A DNA stretch of 64,000 nucleotides. Origin: Phallusia mammillata (lineage: Eukaryota; Chordata; Ascidiacea; Phlebobranchia; Ascidiidae). Shown in pieces: positions 37,021 to 47,700 of this stretch (within the stretch, counting starts at the first letter, position 1; the number at the start of each line of letters is the position of its first letter). The notes beneath the pieces were generated by a model. That model did not search any database. It worked only from the letters and a program-made list of their open reading frames with translations, and was not told where the DNA came from. The stretch is taken from positions 8,769 to 72,768 of the forward strand of contig QLIY01000293.1 in NCBI GenBank assembly GCA_003260075.1, given 5' to 3'. Both the position numbers and the translations under genes were made by a program.

Positions 37021-37387
37021 AGATTTTTTTTCATGTCTTGCCAGTGCAGCTGAACCAGCTTGAATTTGCGATGCTGTCAAGGGTTGGTGCCTAACATTTG
37101 TAGGCTCTTGTGATGTGCCAGGTCTTTGAGATCTAAATATAAATACTTTATATTAAAATAGTTACTAGCAATTATATCATTACACTTCAGGGCTAGTAAT
37201 CAACTTTCCACACACCTGCAACTATCACATTAAACATTTGCAACTAATAAAGATATGACCACAAAATCAGCAAACCTAGCACATAAAACTTTGTTTGATG
37301 TTACCTTGTATCTTCCGTAAGTTTGTGCCCTTCACCAGCTTTCGCAAATTTTGCTTCAGTTTTCAGTTTCGAAAACAGTTTTTTCAT
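31762..37387 (-). CDS. UBXN6: UBXN6 (UBXD1), p97/VCP cofactor
   Basis: UBXN6 binds the AAA ATPase p97/VCP through PUB and N-terminal elements and acts in endolysosomal trafficking and damage clearance. Exons: 37305-37387 (start MKKLFSKLKTEAKF), 36775-36934, 35895-35937, 35716-35834, 35127-35224, 34572-34723, 34087-34199, 33748-33842, 33406-33530, 32789-32934 and 31762-31866 (stop). Phases agree throughout and give 412 residues (human about 441). The N-terminal TASQIQAGSAALARHE matches the conserved helix. The middle (KMLNKNPDKI, KYLSNVMAHPDEVKY) is the PUB domain, and FKDVPDNFFSLTSEEIK followed by the C-terminal beta-grasp segment is the UBX region. Exons 2 and 3 are each present twice around C tracts; the copies listed are the ones that join in phase. 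A hammerhead ribozyme lies in the intron after 35127-35224. Confidence 0.92.
32349..32775. mobile_element. MITE with TAGTGATGGGACGA ends, containing an N gap
   Basis: The ends are TAGTGATGGGACGA and TCGTCCCATCACTA; flanks GATATGAA and GATATGCA match at 7 of 8. The interior is rich in GAGTACC and GATACC. About 114 N occupy 32504-32617. It is in the last UBXN6 intron. Confidence 0.75.
32988..33070. repeat. C83 tract in a UBXN6 intron
   Basis: An uninterrupted C run of 83. I see no obvious duplicated flank here. It creates spurious poly-Pro and poly-Gly reading frames. Confidence 0.85.
34943..34992 (-). ncRNA. Type I hammerhead ribozyme in a UBXN6 intron
   Basis: Read 5' to 3' on the minus strand, the elements are as follows. 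Helix I strand GCUGCA (34992-34987); core CUGAUGA (34986-34980). Helix II GACC, loop UUAUA, GGUC (34979-34967); core GAA (34966-34964). Helix III ACAGU, loop GUGC, ACUGU (34963-34950), with the invariant A15.1-U16.1 pair closing it. C17 is at 34949, and the helix I partner UGCAGC is at 34948-34943. Every invariant core base is present and all helices pair perfectly (6, 4 and 5 bp). The predicted cut is after GUC, between 34949 and 34948. It is transcribed in the same sense as UBXN6, about 135 nt downstream of the donor of exon 35127-35224. Beyond helix I, AUAAAAG upstream can pair with CUUUUAU downstream, which could lengthen helix I. Activity is predicted and not shown. Confidence 0.9.
35998..36085. 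repeat. C12 tract with duplicated UBXN6 exon 3
   Basis: The block at about 35868-35997, including exon 3 (35895-35937), recurs after the C run at 36010-36140 with a few substitutions (for example TACAAG against TTCAAG). Only one copy is expected in the transcript. Confidence 0.75.
36947..37137. repeat. C74 tract with partial second copy of UBXN6 exon 2
   Basis: After the C run (36947-37020) the 5' part of exon 2 is repeated to 37137 with synonymous-type differences, but it lacks the 3' end. This upstream copy has no usable donor because it runs into the C tract. Confidence 0.8.
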
Positions 37388-38414
37388 TGTTGTTTTCCGT
37401 AAACTGTTTTCACTAGCATACAAAATGGTTTCTGCATCAAATTTGTTGCAAATTAAACGAAACAATAGACATTGAATATAGTTTGATTCCTTTAAGAACA
37501 CATTCATTATACTCCTATTCTTCGCTATTATACCCCCCCCCCCACTAGCATACAAAATGGTTTCTGCATCAAATTTGTTGCAAATTAAACAAAACAATAG
37601 ACATTGAATATATTTTGATTCCGTTAAGAACACATTCCTTATGCTCCTATTTTTCGCTATTATGTTTTCCTTAAACTGTAAATTTAAAATGCCATAAGAT
37701 GCCCTGCAAGCAACAGACAATCTGCTGTAAAGAAGTGCAAACTGCAAAGCATATGTAGCAATCCATTGATTGCTGTTTAATAGGTTCCGAACTTCTGACT
37801 GCTGTATTTACGACATTATAAGCTGCCCTCGATGGTAACTCACTCTGCACTGCAGTAAATAGTCGTAGGTGGTGTCCCCCCCCCCCCCCCCCCCCCCCCC
37901 CCTTTAAAATGCCATAAGATGCCCTGCAAGCAACAGACAATCTGCTGTAATGAAGTGCTGTAGCAATCCATTGATTGCTGTTTAATAGGTTCTGAACTTC
38001 TGACTGCTGTATTTACGACATTATAAGTCGCCCTCGATGGTAACTCTGCAGTAAATAGTCGTAGGTGGTGTCCCTCTAAACATTTGTGGCAATTACTTGC
38101 TGATTTTGGAATATTGTGGTTATTTTCAGCTAATTTCAGCCAGCGTCTCGCAAAATAAATTGGTATTTATTTTGTTTTTTGTTTAACAAATGTTGCACGA
38201 ATTAGAAAAGAGACGTTCACATTATGATTAGATGTTTTTTCTTCCCTGTGATTGTTGAAGTTTGTCGTTTATTCAGGCAATAGAAATCCTGTAAAATTGT
38301 AATCTCCAACGTCGCTTAGTGGCTGTTATATATTTGGGTATTGCCCTATTCTGCACGTACATTTTATATTGTGGGTCAATATTTTGTATTTCCTACTTAT
38401 ATGCTGTTTTCAAA
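37388..38414. other. Divergent UBXN6/RBBP5 promoter region with duplicated blocks
   Basis: About 1 kb separates the two start codons. The true distance is shorter: blocks of about 120-190 bp are repeated around C11 (37533-37543) and C27 (37876-37902). No other gene was recognised. Confidence 0.6.
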
Positions 38415-41400
38415 ATGAATCTTGAACTGTTAGGTAAGCCAACTAACTAATTTGAATAAAATATGGGACTGTAATTTAAGAAACAATGATTGTTTCAACG
38501 CAACATAAGAAACAATGATTGTTTCAACGTTTTGTGCTGGACTGCTATTTATTATTAACCCCCCCCCCTAATTTGAATAAAATATGGGACTGTAATTTAA
38601 GAAACAATGATTGTTTTAACGCAATGCAGCAACAAGTTTTGTGCTGGACTGCTATTTATTATTACCATTAAAAACTAATTAAAAATCTGCAGAATCATTT
38701 GGTCAAAATTACCCCGAAGAAGCAGATGGGACCCTTGATACAGGTTCGATGGCCGTGACCTGCACATTTAACAGACATGGGACGCTTCTAGCAGTTGGTT
38801 GCAATGATGGAAGAATAGTTGTGTGGGATTTTTTAACTCGAGGAATTGCAAAAGTTTATAATGCACATGCGCACCCAGTGTGTTCATTAAGGTAAGACTC
38901 GAGTAAAATGTGGGATACAAAAAGTCTACTGACTTTGGTAGATTGATTCAATTATATTTTCAGTTGGTCTCGGACAGGTCGACAACTTGTATCAGCTTCT
39001 ACAGACAATCTTGTTTGTATCTGGGATGTTTTGTCCGGAGAATGTTTGCACACTTATAGATTTCCGACCCCAATCATGAAAGTACAATTTGCTCCGCGTG
39101 ATAATTCAGCTGTTCTGGTTTGCCCACTTCGGCCTGCGCCTGTTTTACTGAAAATCAACTCAGACCATCTCACTCTGCCAACTGTTGAAGATGTAAGACT
39201 GATTTTAGGACATCTTAGCCAGTGGTGGGATTCAGCCGGTTTGCACCGGTTCTATAGAACCGTCTCACAGAATTTTATCAGATCAGCAAACCGGTTAGCA
39301 TTACTGGTTACTGTCAATGGACTTCTTGTAACAGAACCGACTGAAAAATATGTTTGAATTCCACCACTGATCTTCTATAACCCAAGTTACATAATAAACC
39401 TACATTTATAAACCTACACAAACATAATAAACCTCTACTTCATGTTTCTGCAGACTGACAGCAATATTGTTGCTTCCTTTGACCGACGAGGACAACACAT
39501 TTACACTGGAAATGCAAAGGGTAGAATAGCAGTAATAAAAGTAAAAACTTTGAAAATAATTGCCTCGTTTAGAGTAACAACAGGAACAGCAAACAACGCA
39601 ATCAAACAAATTGAATTTTCAAGAAAAGGAAGGTATGTAGTAAATAATAGGAAGGTTGGTAAATGTTTGGTCATTAACTTCAAAATGCATTTTCAGTTGT
39701 TTTCTTGTGAACACGGCTGACAGAATAATACGAGTTTATGACGGCAAAGAAGTTGTCATGTGTGGTAAAAGTGGAGAACCTGAACCGATTCAGAAACTAC
39801 AAGATCTTGTGAACAAGTGGGTGATGTTTCTCACTTTAAACATAATCTAACGATTTGTTGGCATATGATGTCACACTTGCAATAAATCTGATAAATAACT
39901 TTGCCGGTCGGTGATAAAGTTGATGTAAATGTCATTCAAGTTAATTTTCTTGCGTGTTTGATCTCTGGAAACAAAAACGTAGTTTAAGAGTTTAAAGTTT
40001 TTTGATAAAACAAATGGAGGTTACCGTTTCTGTAGTAAAAGAGTTGTGCTAATTATTGTGGAAAACAAACCAATTCCAATAACGACTGCCCCAGTTTGTC
40101 CTGATATTAACAGAGTTACAAATACTCCGAGGGTTGTAACTGCAATACTGCAAGCCACAGCCAACCCTTCCAGTGATGTTAGTGTGATTTTTTCATCTGT
40201 TACCATTTGGTAATTGAAGACGTCATTTCTGCTGACAATAAGATTTGTTTAACAATGCCAAATAGCAATTGCAAGTTTATTAGTATGTAATTGTAAATTA
40301 TCTACCCATTAGTCATTTTCTGCCTGTTTATTCTATTATTTGACTAAATCATTGTATTTATTAGCACAGCTTTGTCATGTACTCGGTCCTGATTTCACAC
40401 AAGTTTTCAAAAAAGTCAAAGCACATTATAGCCAAAGAGTTAGCTATCCAGTCCTGTCTCTAAGCAAAACATGCATTTCTTTGCAGTAAAAGTGTATTTT
40501 TCCTAAAATTCGAGAATATCTAAAACAATTAAATTTGACAATTGAAGTAAATACCAACTTACAATTACCATCACCTTGAATTTGATGATTTTTGCTGCTT
40601 TGGGTAATTATTCAACACTGAAACTTTCCTGGAAGCTAAAGCTGCACCAAACATTGTGTACAGACTGTTCTGTAACCAACCGTCCTGTGACACATCGCAT
40701 CATATTATCTTAACAATCAATATTCCATCACACCACTGTTAATGATCTTCATGATGCAATAATCAATTAATCACTATCTAATAATCATGTAATTGATTTT
40801 TGCAGGACACCGTGGAAGAAGTGTTGCTTTTCCGGGGACGGCGAGTTTATTTGTGCCGGTTCGGCAAAACAACATCAGTTGTATATTTGGGAAAAAACTT
40901 TAGGGAATCTTGTGAAAATCCTGCAGGGAATGAGGGGGGAACAATTACTTGACGTTGTGGTAATGGATGAAAAATGTTTTTATTAAATCACTGCAAAATA
41001 ATCTTCGAAAACTTTTTGTTATAGTGGCATCCGATACGACCTATTCTTTGCTCCATTTCAAGTGGTGTTGTTTCCGTTTGGGCACAAAACCAAGTAGTAA
41101 GTAGTAAGAAAGAATTTAACCCAAACATTGGGGCTTTTAAAAATTGTGAGTTCCAATCTGTCAGTGAAAAAATGCATTTTAATATTACAAACAAACCTCC
41201 ATTCAAAAAGATAAATAATTTGTCAGAAAATTGAAGGTATATTGTAAACATATTATTGTAAAAGTGTTTTTATTATTTATTATAGCAAAGTTTTTTTTTT
41301 ATTTTGTAGAATTTTTTTTTTAATTTCATTGGAAATTTTTTTACAATCCCTGATTTTATTACGTGCACAAGTTTTCAGTATTATTTTACCACAGGAAAAT

Positions 41401-42172
41401 TGGAGCGCTTTTGCCCCGGATTTCTCCGAGTTGGATGAAAATGTTGAATATGAGGAGCGAGAATCGGAGTTTGACGAAGAAGATGAGGATCGGAGTAAGG
41501 AAGATTCGACTCTCACCAAAAAGAAAGACGATATACAGCTCGATGTTGATGTAACGTCTGTTTTGCCGATACGAGCTTTCTGCAGCAGGTAGGCTGTATA
41601 TATACAACTGAGTTATGATGTAACAATAACATGTGTGTTGTCATAGCGATGAGGAAGACCAGGACCCAGATTTGCTCGGTTTTCTTCCAATTTCCCCGGA
41701 AATTGATGAACCAGAAGAAAATGTTCTCTTGCCTCCGGTTGATCCCACAAACCAGGTGAATAACTTGCAGATTGTCTGTTTACTAAACAACTAACAAACC
41801 TTAACATTACAACTTTTATTTCAGACAACTCCACCAGAACCAGTTTCCAAGAAACAAAAGGTTTCTGCTGCTTTCAAAAATCATGTACAAGAATTTGACA
41901 ACTTGTTGTTTGCAGGTTCAAAACATAAAGCTCGATGGCACCTCTGGCGGCGAAGAGCATCCACTAATCAGTGGAACTCGAAAAGGAAAGAAACGCACCA
42001 GCGGTGGGCGCAATAAAGCCCCAAAGCCACCCAAAGAGGGTAAAGAACTTCATTGACTGTATTGACGTGTTGTTTTCTGACAAAACTGTTTTTAGGAAAA
42101 TCGAAAAACAAAATGCGTCAGAAAGGTGGAGATGACGTCATCAGCATGGGAACCACGCTGCCTGGTCTGTGA
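38415..42172 (+). CDS. RBBP5: RBBP5, WRAD subunit of MLL/SET1 H3K4 methyltransferases
   Basis: RBBP5 is the WD40 core subunit that with WDR5, ASH2L and DPY30 activates MLL/SET1 histone H3K4 methylation. Exons: 38415-38433, 38693-38891, 38964-39192, 39454-39632, 39697-39816, 40806-40959, 41025-41093, 41395-41588, 41647-41755, 41825-41860, 41916-42039, 42096-42172. All phases agree and give 502 residues (human 538). Diagnostic stretches are the N terminus MNLELLESFGQNYPEEADGT, SASTDNLVCIWDVLSGEC, TGNAKGRIAVIK and VNKTPWKKCCFSGDGEF. The hinge ENWSAFAPDFSELDENVEYE, which contacts ASH2L and the SET domain, and the WDR5-binding segment VDVTSV..IRAFCSSDEE are both conserved. A polyadenylation signal AATAAA lies about 30 bp after the stop. 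A family A MITE (39220-39369) sits in intron 3 and an antisense gene in intron 5. Confidence 0.96.
38559..38567. repeat. Short C tract with flanking duplication in RBBP5 intron 1
   Basis: The segment starting TAATTTGAATAAAATATGGG before the tract (from about 38449) is repeated immediately after it, up to GCTATTTATTATTA. Confidence 0.8.
39220..39369. mobile_element. hAT-like MITE, family A
   Basis: The ends are CAGTGGTGGGATTCAGCCGG and the 3' end TTCCACCACTG. It lies in RBBP5 intron 3; flanks ATCTTAGC and ATCTTCTA are a weak target duplication. Confidence 0.75.
39871..40654 (-). CDS. Unrecognised two-TM protein nested antisense in RBBP5 intron 5
   Basis: Three exons fit with canonical GT/AG sites and matching phases: 40575-40654 (ATG at 40654-40652), 40025-40231 and 39871-39964 (TGA). 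They total 381 nt, 126 residues. The N-terminal 45 residues are polar, two hydrophobic segments follow (about residues 50-73 starting EGLAVACSIAV, and about 77-94 starting AVVIGIGLFST), and the basic C-terminal tail carries QTRKKINLNDIYINF. No family was recognised. The whole gene lies inside one RBBP5 intron on the opposite strand, ending about 55 bp from RBBP5 exon 5. No clear polyadenylation signal was seen. It is likely real because three independent splice junctions keep frame, but it is unconfirmed. Confidence 0.65.
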
Positions 42173-42277
42173 AGTCACAATTAGTCATTATTGTACATAA
42201 GAATAAAAGGGATATTTGTATGAATTTGTGCTTGTTTAGCGAAGTAAGGTAGTATTAAGATTGTTTGCGATTGAATC

Positions 42278-42971
42278 CAGTGGCGTATCCAGTGGACTTT
42301 TTTTTGGGGGGGGGGTATATTGTAACTTTTAACAAGTTAAAAAAACAAATAGCGACAAATTTATGCCGAAAGACATAGAAGCGAACATTTCACTCTGATT
42401 TTAATGTGACAAACTCTTGTTGAGGCTCAGGCGATTTATTTCAAAGTATTACGCCAAGAAACGTTGGTAAATCTCATAACTTTTGTAGGTTGGCTATTTT
42501 ATGCACGGTTGTGTTTTTGTTTATAGGGAGGTATTTTGGTTTGTTGGCAAAGTTTTGTACGACAAATTGTAAAACCCTAAGAAAAGCAAGAAAGATATTT
42601 CTTTTGGACAAACTTACTGTCGATATGGCAACAAAGCGTGCCGAAGTAGCAACCTGCTTGGCCTAGTGCCTCGATTATGACATCAAACACACAAATCAAT
42701 GAGCATTATTGTGAACAATGCGAATGTGTTGTAATAAATGCTTATCTCAACTCCGTTTAGTGACGTCACAATAAGTTCAGTTCAGCACAATAAGTAACAA
42801 GTTTTCTTACGTTCGCCTCCCTTGCATTTTTTAAAATTCGCGCGTATGAATGAACAGATACGAAACAACAAAACATATAAATTTAGAAATAAGCACATTT
42901 ATTTGTCGTGTGCAACTGTAAAAATTTCGGGAGAGCATGGCCCCTTTGTGCCTCCCCTGGCTACGTCAATG
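42278..42971. mobile_element. DNA transposon-like element, CAGTGGCGTATCCAG ends
   Basis: The 5' end CAGTGGCGTATCCAG and the 3' end CCCTGGCTACGTCAATG are imperfect inverted repeats; flanks ATTGAATC and GTTGAATG share TTGAAT. The interior has no recognised transposase. Confidence 0.6.
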
Positions 42972-43550
42972 GTTGAATGCGGAGCTTTTGTGGTCGTAAA
43001 TCTGAACATTTTGGTGCCGCCACGCACCACTGCACATCTAGCACCAACCACTTGAAGGTTGTTTACCAAACAATCAAGTACTTCCGAATCCAGTTGTGAC
43101 ATCACAAGTTGTACTCACCAGTAACAATAGTGTGCACTTTGCACAGGCAGCAATTACTCGACCGCACAACTTGTTCGTTTGTGACCTCACAAGCAAAATA
43201 GTGACATAACAATGAACCACTGTTTCAAGACCAGCTGTTGAGTTCAATCTTGCGTGAAGCAAATCCTCCTAACAACAAACAAACTCTTGTTACAAGCAAT
43301 TTGTGCGGATTAAACGTATTTTTAACAAGTTTTGTGATAGTTCATTTGTTCGCCCAACCCATTGATGAGTCACACATACAACGAAGATAACAATCGCGTA
43401 ACATGAAGTCACGTGCCCCGATAAGATGCGTGAGAACGCAGTTCGCTTACGTCTGATTTAACTGTGACGTCATAGAGGCTCTTCAAAGGCCTGTGTTCAT
43501 TCATAATAAGCCTGTTCCGACGCCTCAGGCGAAATTCGATTTTTTTGCAG

Positions 43551-43746
43551 AGATTGGTGTAACAATGCATGAATTGATGCGTGACAAGGCGAAACAATCG
43601 AGTTGGAAAACTTGTCTTGAAATTCTCATTCGTGCAACATCTCTTCTGCCAAACGCACGACAAACTTCGGTCATGAAGTTTAAGTTGGAAATATTTTGTT
43701 TGTTAACAATCGCAGTTGGAAAATATGTGGAAGGGTTTTCAGAAAG
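43551..43746 (+). CDS. Possible isolated coding exon, unidentified
   Basis: A strong acceptor (TTTTTTGCAG) precedes 43551 and a GTAAGA donor follows 43746. In between is an open frame including MHELMRDKAKQSSWKTCLEI and LLTIAVGKYVEGFSER, which looks like helical protein. No partner exons or family were recognised, so it could be a remnant or part of an unannotated gene. Confidence 0.35.
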
Positions 43747-43794
43747 GTAAGATTGCAAGGTTTGCAAAATTTTATCATTGAAACTTTGACAGAA

Positions 43795-43880
43795 ATTCTG
43801 AGCAAAAGATCAGAGCCAGTATTTGATGTAAATCACGGCAACGTTTCGACAACTTATTTGTCATCGTCAGGTCGTCAGAA
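43795..43880 (-). repeat. Dispersed repeat with hammerhead-like core
   Basis: On minus: CUGACGA, an extra U, a 5-bp helix GACAA/UUGUC with loop AUAAG, then GAAACGUUGC. It resembles hammerhead helix II and core, but the flanks do not form a full helix I and the base at the cleavage position would be G. Related copies are at 22325-22375 and, split by a MITE, at 17195-17235 plus 17766-17815. Confidence 0.55.
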
Positions 43881-44794
43881 AAAAAAGAATTGTGCCAGAA
43901 AACTCTCTGTTTATTTTTACCGACACATCGATTTTCATGAAGTTTACAAAGACGGTGAAAATAACGACCCAAATAGATGTAACCCCCCCCCCCACCGACA
44001 CATCGATTTTCATGAAGTTTACAAAGACGGTGAAAATAACGGCCCAAATAGATGTTAAAAGCGACATGCTTTATTTTTCAAACGTTTCGGCAAATGCTCA
44101 TGCCGTCATCATTGATATGAAGGGCACATCAGTTACTCCCGTTTATATCCACTTGAGTCAAATAAAAGATAAATAAAAAAGGTGTGCAGAAGCATGTAAG
44201 TGTAAGCCACCTTACTTTCATCATTAAACTTATGAACAGATCCGTATGTAGTATTTACAAAGATATTTTGACCAAAATTAAGTCTTGTGTTTGTTGAGAC
44301 ATGAAGCAGCTTCCACAAATTATTTCCGCGGGCGTTTGTGCCCGAAACCAGCTGAAATATATCGAGTGCAATCGAGTTATCTCGGGTAATCTGGTTTAGC
44401 CAGAATTCGTATCCAGTTATCGACAAAATCAAAATCCCTAACCTTGTGGTTTTGGGTCAACCAAACCCGAAATCAACCTTAAGATTTGTTTGTTTCTAAG
44501 TTTGAGTTTCGCGAGAACGTAAGTACCCATGAAAAGTTTCTTATATGTCACGTGCGATTTTTCATTGCTAATTTCCTGGAGCGAAAAGTTCACAAACAAT
44601 TTAAACCGAAAAAGAGTAAATACGAAAAATTATCATTTTAAAAATCACTTGTGGTCGCTTTCCTCATCGGAAGTTAATTGTAAACGTCACAATGGTCCCT
44701 AGGAGGTCAGATTGGCGACGCGGAAAATATTAATAACTCTCGGCACACTTCAAAAACTTCCGACAGCAATCGAATTGATTTGTTGTCTTCACAG

Positions 44795-47700
44795 CGGTTA
44801 CATTGTGACGTCACCATCGGTATTTCGCGCGGGCGTCAGTCACGTGGTTTCAGTACGGATTTTCAACCAACCAGAGTCGGTTCGAGTAAACGTGAAACTC
44901 GTGGATCTTCGCGAAAATCTCATCGCCAGTATCTCTGATGACGTCATACGTTCCGGTTCACTTGTCTTAAAGGTGAGCGCGCGATTTCCTTCGATTCACA
45001 TAACACATATTACGTCACAAACAGGTTCCATCTTCAATGGAAGGAAAGGCGAACCTGAAGGTTTGTGGGAATTGTCACATGACGAGCGGTTTCCGGTTTT
45101 CAAACTCAACTCCGGTCACAGTTGCCGCCAAAGGGACTTCCGCTTTCATCCAGACAGATAAGCCTGTCTATAAACCGTCACAAACAGGTCTGTGACGAAA
45201 TAAACATTGTGGAATTTCCACGTAAAACCGAGGTAGTTTAAGTGCACATTTTTGTTTTTCAGTGAATGTGAACGTTTTTATCGTCGATCGCGATCTCAAA
45301 CCCGTCAGTGACAATGTAAGTTTATGACGAAACAATGAAACAAACACAAATACGACATTAACAGCATTGTTTGCGTTTTATTGCAGGTGACAGCTTATGT
45401 TGTGGTAAGTTAGTCTTGTTTTATTCGATCGACAAAAAAAGTTTTAACCTCGAAACTTTTCAGGGTCCAAATGACGTCAGAATTCAACAATGGATCGGAT
45501 TGCAACCGTTTTGTTGCGGTTTGTGACGTCACTATGACAAATAAAACATTTTGTAAACACTCTGATATTATTTCAGGTGTCGTATCCTTTTCGTTTCCCT
45601 TATCCGACCAACCCTTGCTGGGAAAATGGAAAATTTTTGCGGAAGTCCAAAAGCATTCTTACAACACAACGTTCGAGATACAAAAATACGGTTTGAAATC
45701 ATTTGCCCTCACTGGAAATGCAATCAATGTTTCCCCCTTAATTGGTCGGTGTTGTTCGCAGTTTTGCCAAAGTTTGAAGTGGGAATCAAAGTGCCTCCAT
45801 ACTTCCGCGAGGAGTGTGAAGAAATCTCCGTCAGTGCCAACCACGTGTTCGGAAAACCACTTCAAGGTCAATTGAAGGTTAATATGACTGTCCATGGAGT
45901 GGGATATTCGAAAACGCGATATTTGGACAGAGGACCGACCATTGTCAGAAATATGACGGTTAGTGGAACAACATCATTTCTTGATCGCTATTTATAATTA
46001 TGACATCACAAACACATCACCAGATCTTCGGGACAGCGCTTTTTCCCATCTGCATGAGCCAGTTGCTCCCCCCAGACGTAAGCCCCTACTTTAGAGGTGC
46101 ATTGTCGATCTTTGCTGAGGTCACCGCGCAAGATGGGTCACAATTTACAGCCTATGACGACACAATGCCTGTATCGCGACAAACAATCGACATCGAATAC
46201 ACAGAAGACACGCGAGCTCATTTCAAACCGGGAATCCCCTTCAAAGGAAAGGTAGGAAGTTCTCATAACATATTTGATTCTATTTGAAAAAGACACTGAA
46301 AATGCTTTTTAACGAAATTAATTTGTTTTTATGACACAGTCAACTAAATTTAACTTGTGACATATATAATAAAAGGTGGAAATCGTTGCAACAATGGCAA
46401 TAGAACAAGGAATGATTCCCAGAATCATTTTACCAGGATTTATAGCCCTCATAACAGTAAGCATTGTTTTCTCAACTGTGCATTTGTTTGCAGATAAAAG
46501 CCCACAATCTCGACGGCTCGGGTGCTAGTGACGTCACAATCATACTAAACGTGGCAGTGAACCGTGAAAAGTTTTACAGCCAAGAACTTCGTTCAAACTC
46601 CGAGGGGATTATTTCGTTCACGGTTCCAGCGCTTCCAACAACAGCCAACGTGGTTTGGTTGGAGGTGAGATAGCTCAGTGTTATCGAGATTATCGAGAAA
46701 CAGCATCAGCGCTGTCATAAAGTTTTCGTAGAAAATCAAAACAAAAACACTTTTAAAATGTTTTGGTTGGCCAGGAAATTTCAAACATTTATCTATTAAT
46801 TGATGTGTAAGAAAACATAAATTGAACAAAATAATGTTTAATGGCAATGTAGCAAAAGGAAAATAACACTTAAGACGTAAAACCCCTTCACATATCCTTT
46901 CGTACTTAATTGTCATTTTTTGACAGGCGAATGTATTTGCAACATCAGGCGAGCTGTCAATCAACAACATTACGATTTACAAGAACTTGCACAACTGGTT
47001 CGCTCCAAGTAATTGTCACATTCTCGCCCAAGGTCCGGGCGTAGTCGCTAACGTATGTTTCACGAATCTGTTTCAACCCTAAACAAATAACTGACATTTG
47101 AATCTCACAGTCGGGCGGACCCGTCAAAGTTTTGGTGAAATCCAGTTGTCCCTGCAACTTCACTCTCTACTACGAAATCCTTTCACGTGGGAATATTGTT
47201 CAAACCGGAAGTAAACTTGTACTTCCGGAAGAAAGTACTCGGGCGCGCCGCAAGCGGTCACCTGCTGCATTCGGGGATTCACCGATCCCGTTACTGACCG
47301 ATGATAACGAAGGTTAGTTACGTCATAAGTGTTTTTTTACGTAAACACTTAACTGTGACATCATACAGTGGTCAACAATGAGGTTTGCCAAACGTCTTTG
47401 ATTGTTGACGTCACACCGGAAATGGCGCCGATGTCGCGAATGGTTGTTTATTACGTCAGAGAGGATGGGGAGGGAATAGCGGACAGCATCCAACTTCCGG
47501 TGAAAGCGAAACTTCAAAACAAGGTACATATGACGTCATACTGACTAGTCACACGTCACTATACATAACAATGTTGTACGTCACAGGTAAAAATTAGCAG
47601 CGATTACGCGGAAAGACGTCCAGGCGATAACATAAATATCGAAGTGACGTCATCACCAGGGTCATGTGCTTGCATTGCTTTGGTGGATCGGAGTGTGCAC

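Larger units (their letters stand above)
42173..44794. other. Repeat-rich RBBP5-CPAMD8 interval
   Basis: It holds the RBBP5 3' UTR, a DNA element (42278-42971), a possible plus-strand exon (43551-43746), a hammerhead-like repeat (about 43795-43875) and a foldback element copy duplicated around C11 (43983-43993). On minus, 43262-42980 has open segments (for example LLHARLNSTAGLETV) next to donor-like sites, but I could not identify a protein. The signal-peptide exon of CPAMD8 should lie near 44440-44760 and was not pinned down. Confidence 0.5.

Noticed and set aside
44712..44794. Start of CPAMD8 at a TTG codon upstream of the first exon
   Set aside because: There is no ATG in that frame, and a clear TTGTCTTCACAG acceptor precedes 44795. 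The upstream part is intron or UTR.
46377..46457. Possible 81-nt CPAMD8 exon between 46251 and 46494
   Set aside because: It is in frame with AG/GT edges, but joining 46251 directly to 46494 gives the expected macroglobulin strand ([17 protein letters not shown]). The extra 27 residues would break it.
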